From assembly GCA_903813345.2 (NCBI GenBank), contig CAIIXF020000004.1, positions 6,095,525-6,159,524 of the forward strand: a stretch of 64,000 nucleotides of DNA, read 5' to 3'. Shown piece after piece: positions 11,201 to 22,334 of this stretch (its first letter is position 1; each line of letters starts with the position of its first letter). The position numbers and the translations under genes are program-made. The notes under the pieces are model-generated. The model worked only from the letters and a program-made list of their open reading frames with translations, did not search any database and was not told where the DNA came from. The stretch is from Owenia fusiformis. Lineage: Eukaryota > Annelida > Polychaeta > Sabellida > Oweniidae.

Positions 11201-13691
11201 CCATTACGAGGTACAAAGTTACAAAAATGTAATACTCGATTTAGCCATACCATTAATCGCATTTCCCGTTAAATCGCATTCTCCTCACATGTAAGTGTCA
11301 ACTCGATGTCAACTTGCGTCTACTGGGAATAGGACTTGAGTAAAATACATTTCCAGTATATATTATATGGACAGGGGACACGTTATAGATTCGATCTCAG
11401 AACTAATCAATTTAAATCTACTATTGGACAAAGGAGCATTAAACACACAGAACAGACAACATGGAATGATTTACTTGAAAATTTAAGAACCCTTTCAAAG
11501 AAAAATTCAAATCAAATTTGAAAGAATATTACTTGGACAGGTATTTAATTGTACTTTAGAACATTTAGCTATCGTGTTTATATATATTTCTTCCTTTCTT
11601 TTCTTTTTCTTTATTCTTTACTCTCATCCTTTTAAAAACAGTTTTATGAATTGTCATCTGCGAGCAAAGTCTATTTATAAACTACCCTCTGCTTAGTATA
11701 GAGTATATTACAGTTTAGCACCCCCGTTCCAAAGATTGGTGCCTGTGACAACCGGGTAATAAATCATTTCAAATTTACCACGCTGACCCTTTCTCATCCA
11801 ATCAGCGAATTGGAAGGGAACACGTGCTAAATACGTGCTCATTAACTACAGGGTGTCCGGAAAGTAAAGATGCAGACACTCTTATTTTAAGTGATTTGTT
11901 TTTTTTGTAATGAAATTGCTACGGATTGTAGAGGAACTATATAACAATACATCTACCAACTTTTAGAACATAAAGTCTAAACGTGTGAAAGTTACTGTTG
12001 TCATGGTTACGGTGGCCAGGGGTATGCGGAGCAGTTCCATGATATTGCTAAATTGTCATTAAATGCTAGAATTTAACCATTTGAAATGGTGTTAATTATT
12101 GTATTTCCTATCAATATTTTGTTTTGTTCAATACTGCATTCAAGCTGCAATAATATTCTCTTTAGTATAATGATATCATTGATACAGATTATAACTATGT
12201 AATGTCACTAAATAGTGTAATCAAAGAAAAATCATATAAGTGCTTAGAAAAAGTCCCTGGATTAATAGAAAAGTCAATAGCGCATACTCAACAATGCACC
12301 AATTCACAAAACAAAATTTACAATTGAATGTCTTGACATTAAACTTTTTTTGTACAATGGCCCATATTACCGTGATATTGCCCCGTTGAACTTCTACATT
12401 AATGAATATTTTAAAGCAATATTTATTAGAAGGTCAACATGAAAATGAGACTCTGCTTGAAGCCAATTTTATCAGTAATCTGCGAGATGGACAGCAGCGG
12501 TTTTTTCAGGTCTTTGAATCTCTGGTCAAGATGCACCACAAATGTTTAGACAATCTTAGAAATACATAATACTGGATAACAGTAGTAATGTCAAATGACC
12601 AAATGATGTTACAGTACTACTTCTTTTGCTGTTATAGTACATAATTTGATGTATAATAGCAACAGATAATGGAGTGTCAAGATGATATGAGCAGGAGAAA
12701 AGAATCATAAAGCATAATTGTGACACTGCTCCACATACCTGGGACTACCGTTACCATAACAACCATAACTTTTTCATTTTGAAATAATTTGTCATATACA
12801 ACTGCAGGATAAATTGTTATCCTGTCATTCTATAATCTGTTGCAATTTTCTCTAAACAAGTAAATCTATTGAAATTAGAGCATTTGCATCTTTACTTTCC
12901 GGACACCCTGTATGTGAGAATGTCAGAGGAAATGACCATAGAAAGTCGTCTGTATTTCGACGACGAACTCTGATTGGCTCGGTGAGATCAGTGATTAATT
13001 ATAAACTGAAAAAGTGAAGACGAAGCTCTCTTTTAAGAAGTGAAGTCGAACGAATGCTAGGGTATACAATATTCAACATACAATTATGACTATCAAAAAC
13101 GTGAAAGCCAGTGTTGTAATTTTAAAAGCATGATGACAATCAAAAGACAATTTTTCTATTGAAAAATAAGGGAAATATATATTTAAAGAATCTGCTGACG
13201 TGATATTGATTGGTAGAGACGGGATTCTAATATCAAAGTAACATTTATATGTCATTTGAAGAATGTAATCCTATTTTCTTTACTTTATTGCTATTTTTAC
13301 TGTTATTGAAAATGTATGCTTGGCACTAAAAGGGCACCAGTACAAATAAAATCCTATGGGGACGCATTTTACTCAAGTCCTATACGCCAGTACACGCAAG
13401 TTGACGTTAGTACGTGGGGTTTACGATGTTAAGGCAAAAATGCGATGGCTTATTTGAATGAAACTGATTGATTAGCTTAAAAATCATTTTTTTATAATTC
13501 AGATATACTATAGAAGCATTCAAGCTATATATCCTGGCCAAGAGTTACTGGTTTTCTATGGACACGACTATCTCGAGAAACTAGACATACCTATTCACAA
13601 CTACTGTAAATGGTTTAACGGGACAGTGCATCAAGCCATATGGTCAGATTTCATCTGTGGAAATCTCCATCAACCGAAATTAAAGAATTAA
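8225..13691 (+). CDS. Secreted-type PR/SET-domain protein, copy B (228 aa, five exons)
   Basis: Exons 8225-8272, 8907-8949, 10662-10939, 11059-11187 and 13503-13691 join in frame to 228 codons plus TAA. The leader is MATMISIYEVLKQRIH from exon 1 and VQGRLLMLIWCSIS from exon 2, then C-ILGWSNA from the start of exon 3. The hydrophobic core is about 15 residues, with a plausible cleavage after SNA. The PR domain has GAGLGVFSE, YVNCARDLMEQNL and ELLVFYG, then CKWFNGT and a final cysteine (DFIC). Introns are inflated by two mariner-type insertions (8976-9558 and 11849-12910) and a hairpin. Closest relative in the window is copy D. A histone-type methyltransferase fold is clear; enzymatic activity and secretion are inferred. 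Confidence 0.8.
8976..9558 (-). mobile_element. Mariner/Tc1-type element in intron 2 of copy B
   Basis: Terminal inverted repeats CAGGGTGGTCAAAAAATGG and its complement are flanked by TA on both sides, the target of Tc1/mariner elements. The minus strand carries the C-terminal part of a transposase (9116-9310), with phrases such as NPRTTADLKKQI and IPAEKCSQIIDN, typical of the end of these enzymes. At 583 bp it is an internally deleted copy. Copy D at the equivalent position has a single TA (near 23124), consistent with an unoccupied site. Confidence 0.75.
9592..9670. repeat. Perfect 28-bp-arm inverted repeat
   Basis: 9592-9619 and 9643-9670 are exact reverse complements, separated by 23 bases. 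Such a stem would fold strongly in the copy B pre-mRNA. It lies just downstream of the mariner insertion and may be a foldback element. Confidence 0.8.
10290..10556 (+). repeat. Dispersed repeat with GACGGACGGAC tract, copy 1
   Basis: The end reads GGGTGAACGGCTTCACTATC, then CGAACTTCGTTCGTTGGGAT-like sequence. Copies lie at about 24140-24410 (copy D) and, inverted, at 59222-59830. Upstream sequence (about 9990-10280) also belongs to the same family. It lies in the intron before the first PR exon in both B and D, so it predates the duplication. Confidence 0.7.
11849..12910 (+). mobile_element. Mariner/Tc1-type transposon in intron 4 of copy B
   Basis: Ends CAGGGTGTCCGGAAAGTAAA and its complement are flanked by TA. 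At about 12360-12570 the plus strand reads a degraded transposase C-terminus (DIAPLNFYINEYFK resembles the SPDLSPLDFFLWGYLK region). The frame is broken, so the element is inactive. Total 1062 bp, nearly the same size as the elements at 566-1628 and 14003-15063. Confidence 0.8.
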
Positions 13692-14002
13692 AAATAGTGA
13701 TCTACCAGTATTTCAATTTCTAACCTGTTATGAGATACTTTTTGAAATAATAATTTTTTAATAATGAAAGTAGGACATTAACACTCTATTTTCATCGAAA
13801 TCTCCATCGAATCTCCATCGAATCCATTTTCTTTTAAAATGGAAAAGGTATAATAGCGTTTCGAGTGTTGGACTTGGCGACGTATTGTTTATTAGGTGAA
13901 GGATGTTTTCTTAGCCTAAATGTTTTCAAAGAAGGTTGAGTATATCTAAGCTTATATTTGAGAATGCAACTTTCGGCTATCGACTATCGCATTATCTTAC
14001 TA

Positions 14003-15063
14003 CTTGGGTGCATCAAAAAGTTTTGCAATTTTGACACTATCTCAAGTTATACATTTAGCTTTGTTTTGAAATTTAGCACAATTATAGATCATATATTTAT
14101 ACATAGTGTGTAACGATTTGGTTGCTCATCTGTGATTGGGTAAAAAGATATGGTTGCTATGGTAACGGGACCCGAGGGTACTCGGTTCCACCTAGAATAT
14201 GTTAATTTTAAATTCTATTATATTCTGTTATTATTATGATTCAGTCACCAAAATTACAGGTTTGTGTGTCTTTTCATTCCCCCTTTCTATTTCTTATTGT
14301 TCTGATGACATCACACAAGGCTATTATGACATATGGATTTACATTGTGATGTAAATTGTGGGGAAAACCTGTGAATTCTGGCAGCCATTTTGTTTCAAGT
14401 AAATTTTCTCTTTCTGCTACAAACCCCACTTCCATATGGACAACGCATGGCCCCATACAAGTAGGGTGGCAATTGATGCTCAAGAGGACCTGGATTGGGA
14501 GCGTGTAACAACAGGCAGCTTACTCCCAGACACATTACCATGCGACTTCTTCTTGTTCAGTCATATGAAGAGGGGATTGAGGGGCATGTGCTTTGAAACC
14601 CAATAGGAACTTGCCTCAGCCGTGAGGAAGCGATTGACTGTTTTATCAGCAGGGGATTTCAGGCTGTCTTCAGAGACTGGGTCCACAGACATCAACAATG
14701 TTTGGCAGCTTGGAGCAATTATTTTGAATAATTTGAGAACAATGTTTGCAGAAAATTGATAATAGGAATTTGAGAACAATGTTTTAATATGCAGAAAATT
14801 GTTAATATGAGACTAAACAAGGTGTTGGCAAATTGATGTCATTTATTCTGTTTATTGCGTAATAATAAACTTGCATTGAACCATGAGGTCGCTTCTTATA
14901 TTACTATGACAACCATATTTTCTTGAAAAATGAAGATCCAGTCTATAAATTTTGCAGGTATGTCCACAAATGTATGATCATTGTATGTGCCGAATATTAT
15001 GACATAACTCAATATAGTTATTACGATAGAGTCAAAATTGCAAAACTTTTTGATGCACCCAAG
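14003..15063 (+). mobile_element. Mariner-like transposon inserted after the duplication
   Basis: Ends CTTGGGTGCATCAAAAAGTT and its complement, flanked by TA. The interior at 14522-14730 reads PDTLPCDFFLFSHMKRGL, then a stop, then (other frame) FISRGFQAVFRDWVHRHQQC: the C-terminal half of a mariner transposase with a frameshift. Block 2 has the empty site at about 27470, where the flanks meet across a single TA. The element therefore entered block 1 after the segmental duplication. Confidence 0.85.
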
Positions 15064-15912
15064 TATATGACCAACTCATTTAAATATGAATGGAATCGTA
15101 ACAGATGCTATTCATGTTTAAATGGGCTACCCATGAAACAGTAGCCGACAGCTGATAGTTGAATTCGTAAGTATGTAAGTCAAGTTATATATCATTTATT
15201 TATGAATTAAAAGGATGTAGATGATTTGTTTTATTGGAGTCGAGGCTTAAACATGTTTTAATTGTACTTGTCCAGCATACAGGGACTTGATTTCGCCTGC
15301 TTTGAGTAAAAATGCGAAGGACTATAGGTAGAGGCAATCGACATATCAATGATCTATGGTATTTGTTGAACAGAGACTATTTTAGAACCCCAAATTTCAA
15401 TGAAAATAAGAAAAACAGAATGCATATCCATCATCGATAACATATTTTATTTAAAAGTATGCCTAAGTATACAATATGTTGCAATTGATACTGTAGTAGG
15501 TAAAATAACATAGCTACCATTTGTCGATTTTTGTGCCTCATATTTCGAATGAGTCCCATTTGGAAAAACTTACATGAGAAAACAGAATGTCTATAAAGAA
15601 AAGTGGTGGGCATGTATGGTAGGCTGTTGCTTCTTATATGACTAGAATATGAATTAATTGAAGACCCTGAAATTGGCAACAGTGTTTGGAATGTAAAGCT
15701 TTGTCAACTTAATAGTGTAATATTCAATCATCTGTACAGTACATGTAAATAGTTTTTACAGATTCGGGTGTAAAATAATAGACAGACACTGAAATACATA
15801 TAATTGCAGCATCATCAAACACACAACAACAGTCTAAAAAATTAAAAATACAGAGTATCCGACACAATTTATATTATATATTATATATATAAAATATATA
15901 TATATATTATAT

Positions 15913-16360
15913 TTAAAACTTCAACACTAATAGGAAAGATAGTCCAGCTATCAGAGGTAAAAAATGTGCATGCGTGGCACCACTTCCGTTTGTTTTACTC
16001 AAACCCTTTTCAGTTTCTAAATTTTCATGTTCTTTGTCCTGAGATTCTAAAGGTTCTGCCCCCATGGGCCTTTCGACTAGACCATCTTCATCAATTACTT
16101 TTTGTTTTGTATCTGACATTGCGGTATGATGTGTAAGCCCAGCAAACTGAATAGAGCCAGATGTTTTCGGACAACCGTACCACCACTCGGCCGTTGAGCG
16201 CGGGTACGGGGCTGACGAACTCGAGTCGACTCTAAATTGACTGTCATTGTAACGGTAATAATTGCCATCTTTGAAGAAATACGTTCGCCCGTTTACCCTG
16301 TTCTTCCGTTCCCACTCCATACAAAAGCAGCGTCTATACTAGATGGCATGCCTCTGGAGC
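15913..16360 (-). pseudogene. Chimeric 3' fragment of a matrix metalloproteinase gene
   Basis: Reads the fourth hemopexin repeat (NGRTYFFKDGNYYRY), the closing cysteine (WWYGCPK) and the hydrophobic tail FLPLIAGLSFLLVLKF, nearly identical to the end of the full gene at 28954. At about 16298 the match jumps from the last exon to the preceding exon of the parent (parental positions about 29351 to 29776), removing an intron and most of a hemopexin blade. Both sides of the jump encode NGRTYF, so unequal recombination between hemopexin repeats is the likely cause. There is no catalytic domain or promoter. The frame is open for 135 codons, but I judge it a remnant. Confidence 0.8.
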
Positions 16361-16439
16361 TGGAGTAAATTAAACTTTATTCCGAATTTCAGCAATTGAC
16401 GAGCTATTTCAGATCATTTCAATTCGTGGAGTTTCATCA

Positions 16440-17110
16440 CCATAAAATCTCATACAATAGGTAATTATAGTTTATAAGTTCATTCGCCTTAGCTTCACCA
16501 CCATGTACGACACATTTCTTATAGTGTTTCAACCAGTCCTGAAATACATGGTTAAGTCCACCTTTAGCTGTAGCATAAACGCTATTAGTAAATGCCTGGA
16601 AATGTCAGCTTCGTCATCGAAATGGATACCACGCGGTGGTTTCTTGGCCTCAGGAAAAATATGAAAGTCACATGGTACCATATCAGAAGACTATGGCAGA
16701 TGGGGCTGTAGTTGGGCCTGCAAGCACTCGTGTATTGCCTCTTTTGTAACATTGGCTCTGTAGACTGGGGCATTATCATGGTTAAAGTAAAAATTCCCAA
16801 GGAGATCTGGTCGTTTTTTTCTCATAGCATCTTTAAGATCTTTTTTCAGCACCTGGTACACATTTTTAAACTGAGTAAGTGTTATACCTAATTGATTGAC
16901 TCAAAATAGATCAGCATACCTCATAAAAGTAAAATCTAGTTTACAACTTTATAAATGAGTGATAAGGTTTTGTAACTGACCTTTGAATAATAACCTCCAT
17001 TGACGGTGACTCCAGTTGCCACAGAGTGATCCAGGATAACTGTGTCATACTCTTGCTCCTCCTTCCCTGTTAGTTGTCATGTTGCTATGGTAACCAGACA
17101 ACTATGTTGC
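16440..17110 (-). mobile_element. Mariner-like transposase remnant at the duplication junction
   Basis: On the minus strand the sequence reads FNHDNAPVYRANVTKEAI, then MVPCDFHIFPEAKKPPRGIH, the DNAPVHRA and PSDFHLF regions of mariner transposases, with frame breaks. It sits between the end of block 1 and the start of block 2. No terminal repeats are clear. Confidence 0.65.
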
Positions 17111-18183
17111 TGGTCAAATTTACTGCTTATTTTTACACAATATGAAACTAATATATATGGGGTGGTTGTGGCTAAATATGAACAATATTCATATAATATT
17201 AAGATTCTTAGAGCAAACGGTTCGGAACTTTTGGATCAACCCACGTATAAGTTACCATCACTTTTTTGAAAGAAAGTTATGATGAATCGAAAAGTGAATC
17301 ATTAGGAATGGGCAACATTATAAAAACGTATAGTGACGAACTTTGCGAGTTTGCAATAGAATAATATACTCTCCCTCCACCATACGAAAATTCTTAGACC
17401 TAAACCACTTTTTGATACATTAATGTATCTGATGCATATCCACTTCCATATTCATTTGCTGCAGACGACAAATAAAATATCGACTTTATTCATGTACATT
17501 ATATTGCTGACTTAGCCATTAATCGTGTATACAGTACAATACTATAAATTATGGTCTTCATGAATTTAGTTCATAAAAGCGGCAGTGACTGAAATATATA
17601 TTTTTTCATAAATATCGATTTTGATTTTAGTAATACATGCATTTCATGCAACGTGGTATAAACATATTATATGTTAAACTGGCAATGCGCCTATTTTTGA
17701 AGGAAAAAGGATAAAATATTAGTTGAGACATGTCACTCACACAATCAATCAAATATGATAAAAACTTTAATTTGGGATAATTCTGAAGTGAAAAAAATTA
17801 CTCGCAAAGAAAACAGCATTTGAAGTTCAGAGATTGAAAAAAGTGAATTACCACTTTTCACAAAGTGTATGTTGTAAATAACTCTTGGATTAAAAGATGG
17901 CGAATGGATGATAACTGCAAACACCAATGCCATCTTTCTATGGCATTGCTAAAAACTTGACATATATAAATTGATAGATCAAAAATATTTTTTCATAATC
18001 TAGTGTCAACTCTGATGTGGTCTGTTTGAGCTTTTTTTGGTGTCAAATAAAAGATCGGGTACTTATTAATTCATTGGAAATACTATGAAGATCATCAGTG
18101 AGACTTCATTTACGCACTTTGTCCCTTTAAGGTAGGTTCTCTCTTTTAATGGTATGGAATACATGTATGGAGATTTTGCGACA

Positions 18184-21144
18184 ATGGTACCAGTTTGGCT
18201 TAATGACGTTTTACGACAACGGGTTTATGTAAGTCTGCCCAAATCGTTTAATGTCACCAAGATCATTATTTACATACATATTAAACCCTGGAAATTTTTT
18301 TCTCGAGACATTTCACAACTCACAGGAACTGGAACAGAATTGTCCGAAAATGAAATCCAACACCCTCTCTGAACCAAAGAAAAAACGATTAAACGATTTT
18401 ATCTTAGTAAACACAGTTTAGGGGAGGGGAGCGGGGGGTGTTGGATTTTCTGTTCGGATAATTCGAGTGTCTGTTTCTGTGCTTGAGTTCAAAAATCTTT
18501 GACAAGATACGCCACATTGAAGAGAAGAGTTTCGACATAATTTAAAAGCGTAAAACTATGTAGTTGGTTAATTGAATTGTAAGGAGCTGCTCAACGATGT
18601 TATTCAAAATGTTTACATACTATGTAGAATTCATCACTAACTACAGTTTAACACTAGGTGAAGATTCAGATGTCCCTGCTAGTGTGGAGTTGGATATCTT
18701 GTGAAGCAGGTTTGACAATTGCATTTTAGTCATAAATTAATGTGTATTCTGTTTGCGCAATACAGAGATGAAAGAGAGCAGTTTTACACTCCCTGCTCAA
18801 GGAGTTTGACAAGCGCAAGTCCCAACTGGACATGGCCAATTAAATTCTGTTTATGTTTAAATCTTATTATTTTTTCTAAAATACATTAAGAAGCTTGAAT
18901 ACTACCATAGTATTCGCAATGATCATCTTTCAACAAAATACTTGGTCCAAAGAGAACCTTATAGAAATGTTTTTACCAAATTGTTCCGCTGCAGGCAATG
19001 GAGTATCGAGTTTGAATAATGGCTGCCAATTCTCAATGGCTCCTGGCCTGCATATTTCAGAGGATAGAAAAGCTTGAGCCTTATATAGGAAGTGTACACA
19101 TAATATACTCGTATAGCATATATTACAGGTAAAACTGATTGGAGCACAGCATATATGAATGAACGTCTATGTCCAACAGAAGACGATTACGTTATTCAAG
19201 ATCAGAAAGTCATGTGGTATACGGCCAACCGAGCAAAGAAAACCCTCTCGCAAGGGCTTAGGATATCTACATCTAAAATACCAGGGGCAGGGCTAGGTGT
19301 ATTCGCAGAGATGGACATCCAAGTGGGTACTTTCTTTGGGCCATATCAAGGCGATACTGTTCAGAGTATCAAGGATGTTCATTTACAATGCGATAATGCT
19401 TTTGCCGTGAGTACTACCGTGCAATTAGACTAAATGTGTAGTAACAACGCAGGGTAACTTTTACCATTTTGTCCCAGCAAAAATGGGCCAAATAACCCAA
19501 TTCTTATCTAGCACACTTGTTTGAAATTCAATGAGATTAAACATTCAATGATATATTAACTAGTTCAATATAATCACTTTTTCGTTTTTGAGAATCAACC
19601 GTTTCGGCAAAAGAGGCGGAATTGATTAAAAAGAAAGAAGCCAAGGTTGAATCGGTTGATTAACGTATTCAAAGCGTAATGTGTTAATGCAAAATAAAAA
19701 TTGTAATTGCATCACAATATATTTGTGGTGATAAAGGATATTATGCAATACAATACAATACGATACAATACAATGAACGAAAATTAAAATGTGTTAAGAT
19801 GTATGGAAATACCATTTTGTTTATTTCATCTAGGTTATGAAACGAAGCAAACTCATATACATCATTGACGCTTGGAATCCCGATTGCTCGAACTGGTTAC
19901 GCTATGTTAATTGTGCATGCGATATGATGGAACATAATCTAGAAGCGATCCAATGTGATGGACATGTATGTATAATAGTACTAATCAACAATTTTAAAAA
20001 GGTCTTGAGTTAAGTTTAATGTCCTGTTGAAGAACCCATGTTCTTACTATTGAAAATGGATTCTAGCAATCTTTTCTCACTGTATAATAGTACTAACCAA
20101 AAATTTAAAAAAGGTCTGAGTTAAGTTTAATGTCCTGTTGGAGAACCCATGTTCTTACTATTGAAAATGGATTCTAGCAATCTTATCCAAAATGAATGTA
20201 CTTGTTGAGATTCCATCAAGTTGAGTTCCTCTGAGAATATGAGGATTTCAGGAAGGATACATTGACTTAACATGGTGACATAGATGATGGGGTGCCGATG
20301 ATGGTATCCCGATGCTAAGTCATTAGACTAAGTATAGTCAAAGTGTGTTTCTCCCCATGATGAATCAATGCACCCATGCTGAACTCCTCATTTTCTCAAA
20401 AGAATTCAACTCGATCGAGTCTCAACCAGTAGATTAATGTTGGATAGTATTGATAGAATCCATTTCAATAGTAAGAATGGGGGTTCTTAAACATAAGATT
20501 TTAGAACTTCTTCAAAATGAATGTACTTGTTGAGATTCCATCAAGTTGAGTTCCTCTGAGAATATGAGGATTTCAGGAAGGGTGCATTGACTTAACATGG
20601 TGACATAGATGGTGGGGTGCCGATGATGGTATCCCGATGCTAAGTCATTAGTCAATGCGTGTTTCTCCCCATGATGAATCAATGTACCCATGCTGAACTC
20701 CTCATTAAACTCCTCTTAAACATAACATTTTGGGCTTGCTTAACTTTTTAGAAGTTCTTGTTGGTACTATAAAGGGATGGATCGTGCACATGTAACATAC
20801 ATTTCTACATTTTTTTCTCGTCCATTGCCTCCAAATGATACCAGTTCCCTGCATAAGAAGATCACGAATAATGGATATATTTTTATCCAATACGCGTGCA
20901 ATACAAAACTTGAAAGTAATAGTAAGTTTTTTTTATAAAAATTACTTTTTTTATAATTCAGGTAAACTACAGAACTATCCAACCTATATATCCTGGCAAG
21001 GAGCTACTGGTTTTCTACGGTTCACTTTACGTTGAGTCACTGGGTATATCTATCTACAACTACTGTAAATGGTACAACGGAACAATACATCACGCAATAG
21101 GGTCAGATAGACAATGTAGAGATCTATATCAACCAATACATTGA
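18184..21144 (+). CDS. PR/SET-domain protein, copy C (226 aa, motif degenerate)
   Basis: Exons 18184-18228, 18658-18700, 19129-19406, 19834-19965 and 20962-21144 join in frame to 226 codons plus TGA. An upstream in-frame ATG at 18154 could add ten residues; I chose 18184 because it matches copy A. The leader is closed by MSLLVWSWISC. The signature NCARDMMEQN of the family reads NCACDMMEHN here, and DYAF reads DNAF. These changes fall in the most conserved strip of the PR fold and could weaken or abolish cofactor or substrate binding. Two codons are missing at the C-terminus compared with copy A. The frame is otherwise intact, so it may be a non-catalytic paralogue or a gene early in decay. 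Confidence 0.75.
19985..20710. repeat. Nested direct and inverted repeats in intron 4 of copy C
   Basis: A phrase ending CCCATGTTCTTACTATTG occurs twice (about 20010-20070 and 20125-20185) and again inverted near 20450-20490. A segment of about 200 bp beginning AAAATGAATGTACTTGTTGA occurs at about 20188 and again at about 20515. Copy A lacks this array in the same intron. Confidence 0.65.
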
Positions 21145-22030
21145 AAAATAGTGATCTAGCTATATTTCAATTTGAAACATGTATCGAAATATTTTTTTGA
21201 ATAATAATTTCATAAGACATGACGGATTTGTATTTGTTGTCCAAGTAAAACACGCGACATATGTTTAACAACATAATGACGTCAATATTCATCATTTTAG
21301 TCATGTCCAAGTTAGTCATGGGCCTAAATGAGCGAGTCTCAATCCAATATGCATTTTAAATAGGGCCGATACATCGATAACATTTTAAAAGAAAGGTAAC
21401 AAATGAAACTATTTATTTCTCATGGGAAAATATGATCTAATGGGAATATAAAGACGATACTTATTAGTTATATTGAACAAAAAAAATTGATATGATTTAT
21501 CATTTCAGACAAAAGACGCAAATAGGTAGACTATAAGAAATTGGCCATCATTTTTGAAAATCTGCTATTACAATGAACTTTTTTTTATATAATAAGTAAA
21601 ACAAAATATTTTTTGTGAATTTTTGCTTTTGTGGATGGATGTTTACCCTTTGAAACGCCTATGGACTTGGAGACTGGATTTTATCTATCCCACATCATTT
21701 GAGACTGAATGCCCTATCTTGAATGAGTACTTGTATCTACAACAATTTTTGAGGTTGTGAGTATTGGCTATCAATTGACTATCAATTTCTAATTTTTTCT
21801 TCAACATGTATTGTAATGACTTCAGTATGAATGAAATGTCATATTGGTCTTCTGGTCTTGGATTGTCATATTGATTCTTGAATGGTGGGGAGAAAGGGGG
21901 TATTAGACATTGTTTCTTTTCACGTTAGATCATGGTTTTGGGCTATATGGGGTTTGTTTTTCTTAACTGGCATGCACTTAGAGTTTGCTTTTTCTTGCTA
22001 AGTTCCTTTACAACTTTTGGTCCTTTCCCA
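21145..22030. other. Spacer between copies C and D
   Basis: No open frame or RNA gene recognised. The first 100 bases resemble the 3' flank of copy A, and the last bases lead into the shared 5' region of the B/D genes. Block 1 has a mariner remnant in the equivalent spacer. Confidence 0.35.
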
Positions 22031-22334
22031 GGTGAAAATACAACATGATACATCATCGACTTTCTATATATTCATTGATATCGATAACTTTTCTATTAAT
22101 CTTCTACATAGAACTATGCAACATTTCATATGAACAATCTTCATTTTACTTCACAAAAGCGGCACTGACTGTGAAATATTATATATTATTATTACATGTA
22201 CATATCTTTTTACAAATATCGATTGTGACTCGTCGCGATCGAATGTAGTAATAAATGCATGACATTGAAAATATAATGCACTTATTACATAGTACGGTTC
22301 TTCGTAGTCTGTTCAGTAAAACCCGAAGGAAGAC

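Larger units (their letters stand above)
2962..16360. repeat. Tandem segmental duplication, block 1
   Basis: This block and 17331-29827 share the same order of parts: a distinctive upstream stretch (2962-3300 matches 17331-17645), a PR/SET gene of the A/C type, a shared stretch before the next gene (7921-8240 matches 22031-22340), a PR/SET gene of the B/D type, and the 3' end of a matrix metalloproteinase on the minus strand. The two copies differ by transposon insertions and small indels, so the duplication is not very recent. Its right edge falls inside metalloproteinase coding sequence, after which a mariner remnant fills the junction. Confidence 0.85.
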
